Below, in pieces: positions 23,385 through 34,243 of a DNA stretch of 64,000 bases (position 1 is the stretch's first letter; each line of letters begins with the position of its first letter). The notes below the pieces were generated by a model, which saw only the letters and a program-made list of their open reading frames with translations, ran no database searches and was not told where the DNA came from. The DNA is from Rana temporaria (taxonomy: Eukaryota; Chordata; Amphibia; Anura; Ranidae), in the NCBI RefSeq assembly GCF_905171775.1, contig NC_053489.1, positions 592,389,844-592,453,843 on the forward strand. The letters are read 5' to 3'. The position numbers were made by a program, and so were the translations under genes.

Positions 23385-23502
23385 GAGCCATAATTGGCCA
23401 AAGCCACCCTGGCTTTGGCCAATTATGGCTCTTCGTTTTTTGAGCGCTGTGATTGGCCAAGCATGCGGGACATACAGCATGCTTGGCCAATCATCAGCGC
23501 TC
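23385..23502. repeat. Two strong hairpins beside the right hAT terminus
   Basis: The first is a perfect 22-bp stem (23385-23406 and 23410-23431) with a 3-base loop. The second has arms starting at 23442 (GAGCGCTGTGATTGGCCAAG) and ending at 23502 (CTTGGCCAATCATCAGCGCT). Both stems contain TTGGCCAAT-type cores. Subterminal hairpins and repeats are a common place for transposase contacts in hAT elements. That role here is inference. Confidence 0.85.
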
Positions 23503-23917
23503 AACGCCCCAGTGAATTATGGGACATTTTGTGTCATTCGAATTTGGCGCGAACGACCCGTTTTGTTCGATTTTCGACGAACGAGCGATGTTCGATTCGA
23601 ACATACGTTCGAATCGAACGCGGAGCTCATCCCTAGTAGCCAAATACTTTTCCCCCTATCTGTGCTGTATGGGCATATTGGGGATCGACTGGAACCTCAG
23701 GTAGTGGGAAAAATGCCTGACTGGTTTCATTAGTATGATAACAGCTGCATCAGAGGCTAACAGTAAGATATTAACCTTAGTGTATTATTTTACTGAAAAT
23801 TTGTGCTTGATAAACTGTTTTGCTAATATTGTACGACATAAAAAATTAGAAGTGGCACAATTTTATTCTACAGGGTGTGTGTTTTAGCTTCATCTGGCAA
23901 ATTCGCCTGCAGGCTAA

Positions 23918-24985
23918 AGGCTCATATGTACACACGATTGGATTTTCCGACGGGAATTGTGTGTTGACAGAATGTTGGCCTAAAATCCAACCGTTTGTAC
24001 GCTCCATCGGACAATTGTTGTTGGATTTTCCTCGTACAAATGTTGGATGGCAGGCTTATACATTTTCCGCAGACCATGGTCTGTTGTCAGATTTTCCAAT
24101 TGTGTGTACACAAGTCTGTCAGCCAAAAGTCTAACGTACAAACACGCATGTTTGGAATCAATGCTCACCAAACACGACATTAGCAGAAGGTGCCCAGAGG
24201 GTGGTGCTCAAGAACTGAAATTTCATATAGTACGTCACTGTCATAGATATGCAATAAAGTCTGGCAGTTTACCTGTCTCATGTGTTCATGACCCTCATTA
24301 CCTGACCCTCTTTCTGGCTGTCTTTTATCACCTTCCTCCCTGTACGGCTCCACCCCAGGCCATCCCAGGAAGCCTATATTAACCACTGCACTGCTAGTCT
24401 GCTTTGCTGTTCAACCTTTGTTTGTAGCTTGTTCCTGTCTGCAGTGTGTTACGTTTACTTTCCTGTGTACCGACCTTGGCTCGTCTCTGACTTCTCCTGT
24501 TTGCCTGTTTCCCTGACCCTTGGCCTGTTCCTTGTTTACCCTTGTCTGCCAGTTGCCCCGACCTCGGCTTACCCATCACTATCACTTGTCCTGGTTGCTG
24601 CTTCCCCTCTCTCCCTGCGGAGCGTGACCTTGGGGACCCCAGGGGTCGTGACCTGTATCCAGTTGCGGCGAAGGCCATCCTCACCACCAGAGGCTCTGGT
24701 GAACACAAAGCTGGGTCTTAGACTGCGCGCCCTGGGGAATCTTGGGCTCACGCTTCCTCTCTGATCGCAGCAGTCGTCCATGGGGTTCACTACCCTGTGG
24801 TGCATCCCTGACCCCAACAGGATGCACTTGTCACCTGGCCACAGGTGACCTGACAGTCACTACGTTTGTGTTTGTTGGCTGAGAATTGTGTGCCATTTGT
24901 ATGCAAGACAAGTTCCTGGCCAACGCCCTTCGGACAAATTTCCAACGCTTTGTCTGTGGAAAAACCGTTTGTGTGTACGAGGCTT
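23918..24985. mobile_element. MITE with GTACACACGATTGG ends, interrupted by a solo LTR
   Basis: The left end AGGCTCATATGTACACACGA and the right end GTTTGTGTGTACGAGGCTTT are inverted relatives. Interior words such as GGATTTTCC and TTGTGTGTACACAAG repeat. The LTR at 24239-24855 lies within it. Boundaries are approximate by a few bases. Confidence 0.55.
24239..24855 (+). mobile_element. Solo LTR with 5-bp duplication GTCAC
   Basis: The block starts TGTCA and ends TGACA and is flanked by GTCAC at 24234-24238 and 24856-24860. It is 617 bp with no internal coding region, so it is best read as an LTR left after recombination between two LTRs. A TATA-like CTATATTA at about 24372 favours plus orientation. 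The retrotransposon family is not identified. Confidence 0.75.
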
Positions 24986-25391
24986 TATGTGCTCTTTTCA
25001 CCACTTACTGTATAAGGAAGATTAGACAGCAGCTCCCCAGATGATACATTCAGCTGGTCCATGTTTGTTCTATTTCAAATAGGGTAATGTGACTGTAGCA
25101 TGACAGGCAAACAATGTTGAATGTCACTCAAGCCAAAAACAGCAAAGGATTTCCCAGTGAGTGCTTTATAAATATACCCCTTAATCATATATTTAGTGTC
25201 CTGCTGTTTCTCTTATCTCATGACAACCTACAAGGCAGGTTCTATCCAACTGGTAGACCCTCTGCAGCAGGTGGTCTTTGATTAGGATTTATTAATGACA
25301 AGAAAGAGGTACTTTTTTATCAAAATAATATGATTTGGAAACGAATGTACTTTAAAAAGAAATGTGCTATACTTAATACAGAAATGATTAC
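24986..25391. other. Intron sequence, no feature seen
   Basis: Unremarkable AT-rich sequence between the MITE and exon 6. Confidence 0.5.
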
Positions 25392-25449
25392 CTCTAGGAT
25401 CTCTTGTTATTAATTTTGTACTTGATGGGCGACTGATATATTTCTCCAC
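25392..25449 (-). CDS. dthd1: DTHD1-like exon 6 (58-nt linker exon)
   Basis: This small exon was found by splice sites and phase. The acceptor is TATACTCCCAG|GTGGAG and the donor is CCTAGAG|GTAATC. It reads VEKYISRPSSTKLITRDPR plus one base. It starts in phase 0, as exon 5 (ending ...CKLPITLPK) requires, and ends after the first base of a codon, as exon 7 (starting AC) requires, producing Asp. It supplies the linker between the UPA-like region and the death domain. Without it, exons 5 and 7 are out of frame. The basic, Pro/Ser-containing sequence fits a flexible linker. Confidence 0.82.
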
Positions 25450-27017
25450 CTGGGAGTATAAAACAATAAACAATGTACCATGTAAAATTATATCAGTGAT
25501 TTACAAAATTGAATAAGTCAACAGCTGCAATGTTAATAGCAGAACAAATAAAACAATTATATATTTTACTTTATACAAAAAGGATATTATTTCAAACACA
25601 ATTTACAACATTCTAAGATAATTTAAGATTGAAAAACAATTTTTAAATGAAGAATCTTTTGCAGACTAAAGTTTTTTTTTGTATATTGTAAGTGGAACTG
25701 GTCGCCTGGCTGACACTCCTCACTCTATCTTGGGTGGCTGTGTGGCTTGGCGGCTGGCCAAATTTATTGGCAACAGGTATGTGGGCACAACCACTTACTA
25801 ACTAACTTATAACTTATAAGGAGCTTCCATTAAGACCTGCCTGAAAAACCGAGACAAATCTGATCAGACTACCCTGGCGAAAGGGGCCATAAGCTGTTAG
25901 AAATCAACTGAAACAGCGATTTTGAAATCTCTGTATTAATTCTTTACAAAGGTCAGTGAGGGCTTGCTTCAAAGCTCTTTTTGGCTTGTAAAGAATATAT
26001 AAGCAGTGGAATTGCTAGCGGTGGTCAGATAGGGCACAGGCCCCACTTCCCTTGCAGGGTGCAATTTGTTCTGACAGGGGCGATTTGGGGTAAGGGGCCT
26101 TTGTTGAGGCGAAAGTGGAGGAGAATATAGCTTGTAGCTGAAATTTTGCACTCGTTTTCCCCCTGCAATTTGTCTAGCACACTCTCTTTGATTTGTACTC
26201 CTGACCCTTTCACATACTCCCAACCCCTGGACTATGTGGGTTACACACCTGATCCCTGCACGTGATGCATTAAACAACTTGACGCCTGAATGATGTGTAT
26301 TAGTTACTCCTGACTCTGTGTTACATACTTCTTACTCCAGCAGTGCATGTCTATGAGAACAGAGAACGAGAAGAGAAAGGAAGGGATGGATGGATTTTCA
26401 ACTAAGCAAATATAGACATTGAACATGGAACCTACAATATTTATAGGGTCCATGAAGTAAGTAAAGAAAAGTCTCTCTCCTCTTTTAACCCCATTTTAAA
26501 ACCAATACCCTACCTTTAACACCCTCACTTCTGTCTAGCAAGCACTTATGTTCCTTCCTTGTAGGACTGGCAACTGAATGCTAATCATGGACTATATAAG
26601 TGCATTTACAATATTTATATATAAATATGTATTTATATAGGGTTCCTATGCATGACCAAAATAACCATTTGTTTTGGGCAAAGAAATCCATCACCTGCTT
26701 TCCCAAAGTATCAGCTGGATAGAGCTCAAAATATTTTCGTCTAGTGTACGTATATGGTTGATCACTATATTCCCTGATCATCCTGTTCTAAGCAAAATGG
26801 TGCTCTGTTTTTATAGATGTGGGCTTTCCCTAATTGTCCAAGTACCTTGGTGATCGCATGTCTACTGCTGATTGTATGCAGAGTAAACAGGAGAAAAACT
26901 ATTCTGAAGTGGGTTGATAGGATGGCATGCAATCAGGGCCATAGTCGGTGCACTTACTGTAGATAGGGTCCCAATGAATAACAGTGCCTTAGGACCATAA
27001 GAGATATGGGATGGGAT
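25450..27017. other. Intron sequence, no feature seen
   Basis: No mobile element ends or exon-like frame recognised. Short open frames around 25970-26280 lack splice borders and motifs. Confidence 0.45.
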
Positions 27018-27567
27018 CAGGGATGGACTGGCCATTGGTACTACAGGGAGTTTCCCGGTGGGCCGATGGCTCAGTGGGCCGACTTCAGTGACAGTGGACT
27101 GCCACCCCCCTCCGCTCCTCTGTCTCTCCCTTCCAGCAGCGCTCACCTCCTCTCCCTCCCCACAGCGCTCACCTGGGGGGAACAAAGAAGCAGAGGGAGG
27201 ACCGGAGGAGCAGGGGGGACAACAGAGGAGCATGGGGGAGGGGACAGACAGCTGACTCAACAGCTATGGCCTGGGAGTTTCTCACTTCTGCCTAATCTTG
27301 TCCCATAAGGGGGGGCATTAAACTGATTCTTTGACCCGGGTGAAATAATGTCTAGCTTCCCCACTGGTACTGCCTATAAGAGTACCAGTACCAGCTGTTC
27401 TACTCTAATAAAGTAGAACGGCTAGTGGCTAGTGAAGGGGGAGAGGGGGCTTGGGTGGCCGGGGGGGGGGGGGTGCGGGAGTTGTCCAGCCGTTGTGGGT
27501 GAGACCTGTCAAAGTGGGCCAGTCTGGATGAAGTCCAGGGCCAAATTTCTGTCCCTGTCCAGCCCTG
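27018..27567. mobile_element. Non-autonomous hAT element with 8-bp duplication GATGGGAT
   Basis: The element begins CAGGGATGGACTGG and ends (reversed) CAGGGCTGGACAGGG. GATGGGAT occurs at 27010-27017 and 27568-27575. It is 550 bp and GC-rich, with a G run near 27460-27471. The open frames in it are composition artefacts. Confidence 0.85.
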
Positions 27568-27575
27568 GATGGGAT

Positions 27576-28054
27576 AGGGAAAGTATCAGGTGCCACAGTT
27601 TAAGGACTTACTAGAAGTAATTACACCAAGTGTATATGGTAAAAAGGAGATAAAAAAAACGGATCCTGGTGCTTTTCAGAGGATGGCTGTAATGGGATTG
27701 GTGCTTTATGACCAACCTGTGTGGGGTTATAAGAAGTCAATATGTACCTCTTTTGTGTTTCATAAAATGGTCATTGTTTGGGGTATTGTCTATTTTTACT
27801 CTTTTGTTTCTGCAAATCCTGGTGACATTTGTAGTGGGAACAAGTCAACCCAGGCGTATTTTCTTCTAGCTGCTCCCTTGTAATGAGTTAATGTTACATA
27901 CTGTATATTTTCAAATCTTTGCAACTGTGTTGCTGTTCTTTACTAGCAAAAAAAAAGTACATTTCTACACACTTGTATTGATTTGTTCCTTTCAATTGCA
28001 TCTCTCTTGGTTACAAATATACAGTATGAGATGAATGCTACTATTTCTCCTTAC
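27576..28054. other. Intron sequence, no feature seen
   Basis: Sequence just downstream (minus strand) of exon 5. Nothing recognised. Confidence 0.5.
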
Positions 28055-28299
28055 CTTGGGGAGAGTAATAGGAAGCTTGCATACTGGTGTCCTTTGTCGT
28101 AAAGAGCTATCAGTTGATAGTCCAGTCTTGTAGCTTGTAGCAATATCTTCCTTAGATACTCTGTAGAATGCTACTGTCCCTTTATAATGTGGTGAGCTAT
28201 AATTTCCAAACTCATCAACAACACTGAGATCAAAGGATATTCTGTGCATTTTTTGTGAGTGAAATGTCAGCCTGTATGTTTCATTGGATTCCGTGCCAT
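28055..28299 (-). CDS. dthd1: DTHD1-like exon 5: end of UPA-like region
   Basis: 245-nt exon. Acceptor TAATGTCTTTCAG|ATGGC, donor CCCAAG|GTAAGG. It starts with the last two bases of an Asp codon begun in exon 4, then reads GTESNETYRLTFHSQKM..., ISFDLSVVDEFGNY and ends VCKLPITLPK in phase 0. The predicted beta-strand pattern and the CKLPI ending match the closing strands of a UPA domain, the module that follows ZU5 in UNC5, PIDD and ankyrin-type proteins. The internal ATG is not a start; the frame is open back to the acceptor. Exon 4 lies 2.27 kb upstream, exon 6 2.6 kb downstream. Confidence 0.85.
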
Positions 28300-28404
28300 C
28301 TGAAAGACATTAGATAATTGGGATAGTATAGAAGATCTTTAGCCAATTAGACATTGGGGTTGATTTACTAAAACTAGACAGTGCAAAACAACCCCATTGT
28401 ATTC

Positions 28405-29406
28405 TTAACCACGTAAGCCCCGGACCAATATGCAGCTAAATGCCCAGAGGTGTTTTTACAATTTGGCACTGCGCTGCTTTAACTGGTAATTCCGCGGTCA
28501 TGCAATGTTGTACCGAAACTAAATTTGCGTCCTTTTCTTCCCACAAATAGAGCTTTCTTTTGGTGGTATTTGATCACCTCTGCGGTTTTTATTTTTTGTG
28601 CTATAAACAAAAATAGAACGACAATTTTGAAAAAAAAATCAATATTTTTTACTTTTTTCTATAATAAATATCCCCCAAAAATATATATAAAAAAAAACAA
28701 AAAATCCTCAGTTTAGGCCGATACGTATTCTTCTACCTATTTTTGGTAAAAAAAATCGCAATAAGCGTTTATCGGTTGGTTTGCGCAACATTTATAGCGT
28801 TTACAAAATAGGGGATAGTTTTATTGCATTTTTATACGTTTTTTTTTTTTTACTACTAACGATCAGCGATTTTTTCCGTGACTGCGACATTATGGCGGAC
28901 ACTTCAGACAATTTTGACACATTTTTGGGACCATTGTCATTTTCACAGCAAAAAATGCATTTCAATTGCATTGTTTATTGTGAAAATGACAGTTGCAGTT
29001 TGGGAGTTAACCACAGGGGGCGCTGAAGGAGTTATGTTTCACCTAGTGTGTGTTTACAACTGTAGGGGGGTGTGGCTGTAGGTCTGACGTCATCGATTGT
29101 GTCTCCCTATAAAAGGGATGACACGATCGATGCAGCCGCCACAGTGAAGCACGGGGAGGCCGTGTTTACATACGGTTCTCCCCGTTCTTCAGCTCCGGGG
29201 AGCGATCGCGACGGGGCGGCTATAAACGAATAACCGCCCCCTCATCCTGGATCGCTCCCACACGATTAACGACTGCCATATGTACCGGGGGGGTCCCGAT
29301 CGGACCCCCGACCCACGTCTAGGCAGCGACGTGCGGGCATGTCGTTCTGCCTGTCCGTGCCATTCTGCCGACGTATATGTACATGCGGCAGTCGTTAAAC
29401 GGTTAA
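28405..29406 (+). mobile_element. TTAACCAC-ended element
   Basis: The left end TTAACCACGTAAGCC and the right end CGTTAAACGGTTAA are imperfect inverted relatives. The interior has AATAGAGCTTTCTTTTGGTGG and the GGAGCGATCGCGACGG region. The sequence at 32975-33690 contains much of this one in reverse complement (for example 29195-29230 against 33130-33170). Confidence 0.7.
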
Positions 29407-29835
29407 AGTGGAACTTCACTCTCCCGATCAACATTGATTATTTTTAATCCTTATGCAGCTAGCATTAGTAAATCGATAGGAAAGTATTATATATTTACTT
29501 GTTTTATTTGTATTTATTTTTTTACCATTCTTCAGTGGCTTCCTGTCTAAGGAAATGATGCCATGCATCCCAGGAGTCTTCAGGAGGGGAGAAGAGGAGG
29601 AGAGATTTTCTCAGCTAAGCACACTCTCCTGTATGCATACTTGAGCTAAGGGCAGGAAGTAAATAATCTGCCTTACTCAAGATAGCAATGACCAGAAATA
29701 CTAGTTGGTAATGCAAAGAGATTTCTCAGCAAAATAAAGCACAGCAACATGGATAGATGGGGGAATTTGCTCTAAATATAAAAAAATGTATTTAATAGCG
29801 TTTTTGGCTTGTGGTGAAGTGAAGATCCACTTTAA
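29403..29835. mobile_element. TTAAAGTGGA-ended MITE
   Basis: TTAAAGTGGAACTTCACT at the left is mirrored by AGTGAAGATCCACTTTAA at the right. It is 433 bp, non-coding and contiguous with the TTAACC element. Confidence 0.75.
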
Positions 29836-30179
29836 AGGCCAAATATTATACACCAGTTGGTTACTATGCCAGTATTTATTAGTTGCAGTACTCATACCAA
29901 TAAATATTATCAGTAATTGACTGACCACACTGGGAAGCTAAAAACTGCAGTCAAAGTAAATCTAAGATCTGCATTCTTATTTACTGTAAATCTTGAGGAG
30001 GGCAAATGGTGTGGGGGTTATTACCAACGTTTATTTGCCCCACTTCCTTTTTTAATGTGGTCTGATGATGCTACCTCTCACATACAAAAAGCCAGATGTA
30101 CAAAATATATGAATATATACCAGTACTGAATGTTCTTTTAGATCCACCAATAACACTCAGTCCTAAGTTATAAGTCTGA
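29836..30179. other. Intron sequence, no feature seen
   Basis: AT-rich with no recognised feature. Confidence 0.5.
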
Positions 30180-30449
30180 GGCCCCGTACACACGACCAAG
30201 TTTCTCGTCAGAATTCAGCCAGAAACTCGATGGGAACCGTATTCTGCCGAGGAAACCGGTCGTGTGTACACTTTTGGCAGAGGAAACCGACGAGGAACTC
30301 GTCGAGCCAAATAGAGAACATGTTCTCTATTTCCTCGTTAGTCAATGGGGAAACTTGGCTCGCCGAGATCCTCGGCGGCTTCACAAGGAACTCGACCAGC
30401 AAAACGATGTGTTTTGCTCGTCGAGTTTCTCGGACGTGTGTACGGGGCC
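30180..30449. mobile_element. MITE with GGCCCCGTACACACG ends, TSD TGA
   Basis: GGCCCCGTACACACGACC at the left and the exact inverted GGCCCCGTACACACGTCC at the right. TGA is duplicated at 30177-30179 and 30450-30452. It is 270 bp with no coding content. The interior is rich in CTCGTCGAG-like words. Confidence 0.85.
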
Positions 30450-30570
30450 TGAATTGTGTTTGTAATGCATAAAGCAGGGATGGAGCTCACACTTAAGTAC
30501 ACTACATATGACAGACGCTCCTACTGCCCATCTACTGATATAACAATGTAATAGAAATATATGTGCTCAC

Positions 30571-30860
30571 CCGATGCTGATATGTTGCCACAAAACTGAA
30601 AATGAATTTGGTCTCCTTCTTGAAGAGCTATTGCTTCAGAGGGCTCAGGTGGTCCGGTGTATCCAGTGTCTATTAAAGCTGAGATTTCCCAGTTTAATTC
30701 CTTAGAGGGAACCAGTTCTACAATGATGTTGTGAAAGTTGTCTTTCCTTTTATACAAAACCACATTGACCATTGTGCTGTGTATAGCAAATTCCAAACTA
30801 TGAATAAATTGAATCAAATGTGGGGCATCCATAGCCAAAGACAGACGAACTACAATAAAG
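30571..30860 (-). CDS. dthd1: DTHD1-like exon 4: UPA-like region
   Basis: 290-nt exon. The acceptor is CTGTATGTTTTAG|CTTTATTG and the donor GCATCGG|GTGAGC. The first base completes a Ser codon from exon 3, and the exon ends one base into the next codon. It reads FIVVRLSLAMDAPHLIQFIH..., VNVVLYKRKDNFHNIIVELV, and EGDQIHFQFCGNIS. Amphipathic beta-strands and the hydrophobic alternation fit the UPA module. A nearer AG (at 30850) also looks like an acceptor, but it gives the wrong phase for exon 3. The open frame's first ATG (30838) is internal. Confidence 0.85.
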
Positions 30861-31021
30861 CTAAAACATACAGTGATCGATTAAAATGTGCTTTTAATAT
30901 TAACTTTATAATAAACAAGTTGCTGAAATCTCTCAAACATGTATGATTGTTTATGTATGAGCAATGTTTAAATCGTAGTAACTGAAAGAAGACTACTGTA
31001 CTTAGTATTTTTAAAAACATT

Positions 31022-31742
31022 GGGCCAGATTCACAGAGCAAGTACGCCGGCGTATCTACTGATACTCCGGCGTACTTTCAAATTTGCAGCGTCGTATCTT
31101 TAGTTTGAATCCTCAAACCAAGATACGACGGCTTCTGGCTTCGATCCGACACGCGTACGGCTTTGTACGCCTTCGGATCGTAGGTGTAATACTTTGGCGC
31201 CCGCTGGGTGGAGTTTGCGTTGTTTTCCGCGTCGGGTATGCTAATTAGCTTTTTCCGGCGATTCACAAAGGTACGCGCGGCCGTCGCATTCTCTTACGTT
31301 GTCGCTAGTCGGCTTTTCCCGGCGTATAGTTAAAGCTGCTATTCTGTGGCGTATAGATAGACGTGCCATGTTAAAGTATGGCCGTCGTTCCCGCGTCGAA
31401 TTTAAATTTTTTTCTTTTTTGCGTAAGTCGTCCGTGAATAGGAAAGGATGTAACTCACGTCTACGTTCAAAAAATTGCGTCGGTGCGACGTCATTTCGCA
31501 CAAAGCACGGCGGGAAATTTCAAAACGGAGCACGCGCAGTTCATTCGGCGCGGGGACGCGCTTCATTTAAATGAAGCACGCCCCCAACCCGCCCAATTTC
31601 AAATGCGCCGCCAGAAAAATACTATGCCGCCGTAACTTACGGCGCGATTTCGCTGTGGGTTCGAAATTCCGCCAGGTAAGATACGGCGGCGTAGCGTATC
31701 AATGATACGCGGCGCAAGTGCAAATGTATCTGAATCTGGCCC
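31022..31742. mobile_element. CpG-rich MITE, GGGCCAGATTC family (copy 4)
   Basis: GGGCCAGATTCACAGAG at the left, CTGAATCTGGCCC at the right. ATT is duplicated at 31019-31021 and 31743-31745. The interior is rich in TACGCCGG, GGCCGTCGTTCCCGCGTCG and similar words shared with copies 1 and 3. Confidence 0.88.
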
Positions 31743-32025
31743 ATTATTGTTTCATCAACCAGCTGGTACATTGACAGAGACTTTTTGTACGTTTGTATAG
31801 TAGAGGTTACATTTTCCCCCCAGTATTATGAGCAACTTAAATATTTGACTTCTTTATCATAGTTTTATTTTAATTAGGACATGGTGGGGGTGATTTCTAA
31901 GCAGCAACATCCTGTGTTAAGGCTTTGGATTTCGCCAAAATTTGGCATTATGCAAGTGTGACAATTACATCATATCTCACAAAATAAATTCGCTAATAGC
32001 TAATAGGAGGAAGGAAACATGCAAT

Positions 32026-32870
32026 TTAACCACTTCCATACAGGGCATTTTCACCCCCTTCCTGCCCAGACCAATTTTTAGTTTTCAGCGCTGTTGCACT
32101 TTGAATGACAATTGCGCGGTCATGCAACACTGTACCCAAATTAAATGTTTTTTCCCCCACAAATAGAGCTTTTGTTTGGTGGTATTTGATCACCTCTTCA
32201 GTTTTTATTTTTTGCGCTATAAACAAAAGAAGAGCGACAATAAAAAAAAAACAATATTTTTTACTTTTTGATTTAATAAATATCACAATTTTTATTTTTT
32301 TCTCTCCTCAGTTTAGACCAATACGTATTCTTCTACATATTTTTGGTAAAAAAAAATCGCAATAAGCGTATATTGATTGGGTTGCGAAAAAGTTATAGCG
32401 TCTACAAAATAAGGGATGGATTTATGCCATTTTTATTTATTCATTTTTTTTATACTAGTAATGGCGGCGATCTGCAATTTCTATTGTGTCCCTGACATTG
32501 CGGCGGACATAACGGACACTTTTGACACGTTTTTGGGACCATTCACATTTATACAGCGATAAAACTGCACTGATACTGTGTAAATGTGACTGGCAGGGAA
32601 GGGGCTAACACTAGGGGCGCTGAAGGGGTTAATATGTTCCCTGGGAGTGATTCTTACTGTAGGGGGAGGGGGACCCACAAGGGGAGGAGACCGATGTGTG
32701 TTCCTCTGTACTGGGAACACACATCGGTCTCCTCACCTCTGACAGGAGGTGGATCTGTGTGTTTACACACACAGATCCACACTCCTGCCATAATCGTCGG
32801 CAATCGCGGGTGCCCAGCGGATGCCGGGCACACGAATCGGGCCAAGATTGCTACTCCCTCATTTTTTTTT
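32026..32870. mobile_element. TTAACCACTTC-ended element, right end lost
   Basis: The left end is TTAACCACTTCCATACAGGG. The interior phrases CAAATAGAGCTTTTG, GTTATAGCGTCTACAAAAT and TACTAGTAATGGCGG match 4182-5689. It contains a hairpin (GACCGATGTGTGTTCC / GGAACACACATCGGTC, 32689-32730) and a second one around GTGTGTTTACACACAC. It runs into a T run at 32861-32878 with no clear right end. Confidence 0.6.
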
Positions 32871-32974
32871 TTTTTTTTATTGTGACATGTTCTAGCTTTG
32901 CACTGATAAACAAACCCGACAAGATGGATGACATGTGGGTTGTTGTGTGATACAGTGCAGGTGTAATGTGTTAT

Positions 32975-33690
32975 TAACCACTTCCCGACCGCCGCATGTA
33001 TATGTACGTCCACAGAATGGCACGTACAGGCAAATAGGCGTACATGTACGTCCTTGCCTTCTAGCGGGTGGGGGGTCCGCTACATGCGGCGGTCGGATTC
33101 CCGCGGGGAGCGATCCGGGGGGACGACGCGGCTATTCGTTTATAGCCGCTCCGTCGCGATCGCTCCCCGGAGCTGAACAACGGGGAGAGCCGTATGTAAA
33201 CACGGCTTCCCCGTGCTTCACTATGGTGCTGCATCGATCGAGTGATCCCTTATATAGGGAGACTCGATCGATGACGTCAGTCCTACAGCCACACCCCCTT
33301 ACAGTTGTTAACACACACTAAGTGAACACTAACTCCCACAGCGCCCCCTGTGGTTAACTCCCAAACTGCAACTGTAATTTTCACAATAAACAATGCAATT
33401 TAAATGCATTTTTTGCTGTGAAAATGACAATGGTCCCAAAAAATTGTCAAAATTGTCCGCCATAATGTCGCAGTCACGAAAAAAATCGCTGATCGCCGCC
33501 ATTAGTAGTAAAAAAAAAAATGTAATAAAAATGCAATAAAACTATCCCCTATTTTGTAAACGCTATAAATTTTGCGCAAACCAATCGATAAACGCTTATT
33601 GCGATTTTTTTTTACCAAAAACAGGTAGAAGAATACGTATCGGCCTAAACTGAGGAAAAAAAATGTTATATATGTTTTTGGGGGATATTT
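32975..33690 (-). mobile_element. TTAACCACTTC element, reverse-oriented relative of 28405-29406
   Basis: The left edge is TTAACCACTTCCCGACC. From about 33100 to 33640 the sequence is the reverse complement of 28700-29240 (the CGATCGCTCCCCGGAGCTGA, GTATGTAAACACGG, CCGATACGTATTCTTC region). The distal end is truncated near the poly-G/T sequence at 33670-33700. Confidence 0.65.
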
Positions 33691-34084
33691 ATTATTGTAA
33701 CATTCATTATTGCACTCCAACAGTGTGAATCCAGCCTAAGGTACTTTGTGCGTTATGGTGCTGTTTATTCCAAATGTCAGCCCCAATGCTCTAACACAAA
33801 AAGTGCTGACAATCTTACCGATATACCATGCACTACAAGGTGAAAACATTGGATGGGCTGCCTTAAGAGAATTCACATCAACATGCAACACACTGCATGT
33901 TAGGGCTCATGTGGGGACTGTGAAGGGACCCTAAAAGTCAAAAATGATTTATAGAATACGAGGAATGACTGTTGTGCTAAGTACACTTTAGTAGTCTTGC
34001 CGGTTTATTTGCTCTCAAAAGTTTTTAATGTAAGTCATACCCATAAAAATGCTAAATGTCAGATAAGTAAGTGGATTAGTTTAC
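33691..34084. other. Intron sequence, no feature seen
   Basis: No repeat ends or exon borders recognised. Confidence 0.5.
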
Positions 34085-34243
34085 CTTTGTAAATGTTCAC
34101 TAATTTCAAATGAGACAATTCCATTCTGCACGTTCTTCACCACAATGTCATCCAAGACAATCCACTGATCTTCCTTTAATGCCAGCAATTTCAGTAATTC
34201 ACTTGGATTATCCCCATGCTTCCTCACTGAGGCACTTACAGCC
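34085..34243 (-). CDS. dthd1: DTHD1-like exon 3
   Basis: 159-nt exon. Acceptor TTATTATATTACAG|GGCTG, donor TTACAAAG|GTAAAC. One base completes the codon left by exon 2 (AG|G, Arg), followed by AVSASVRKHGDNPSELLKLL, DQWIVLDDIVVKNVQNGIV and SFEISEHLQ, then two bases into exon 4 (AG|C, Ser). The stretch has the charged-hydrophobic strand pattern found in the UPA region after ZU5. Both junctions keep the frame open, the main support for this exon. Confidence 0.85.

Larger units (their letters stand above)
15211..23635 (-). mobile_element. Full-length, potentially autonomous hAT transposon
   Basis: The ends are TAGGGATGAGCC (left) and GAGCTCATCCCTA (right), about 11-12 bp of inverted repeat. The 8-bp duplication GTAGCCAA is perfect at 15203-15210 and 23636-23643, which is diagnostic of hAT. 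The 8425-bp element carries one open transposase frame (17056-20325, minus strand). It also has 131-bp and 75-bp tandem units near the left end, about 29 tandem units of 88 bp upstream of the transposase start, a CTAT microsatellite, and two strong hairpins next to the right end. The perfect duplication and open frame point to a recent insertion. It lies in the intron between exons 7 and 6 of the DTHD1-like gene. Confidence 0.92.

Noticed and set aside
26862..27308. Proline/serine-rich open frames on both strands
   Set aside because: Lie in the hAT MITE at 27018-27567; no motif.
30571..30849. Alternative acceptor for exon 4 at GTAG|TTCG
   Set aside because: It would put exon 3 and exon 4 out of frame; the AG 11 bases further upstream fits.
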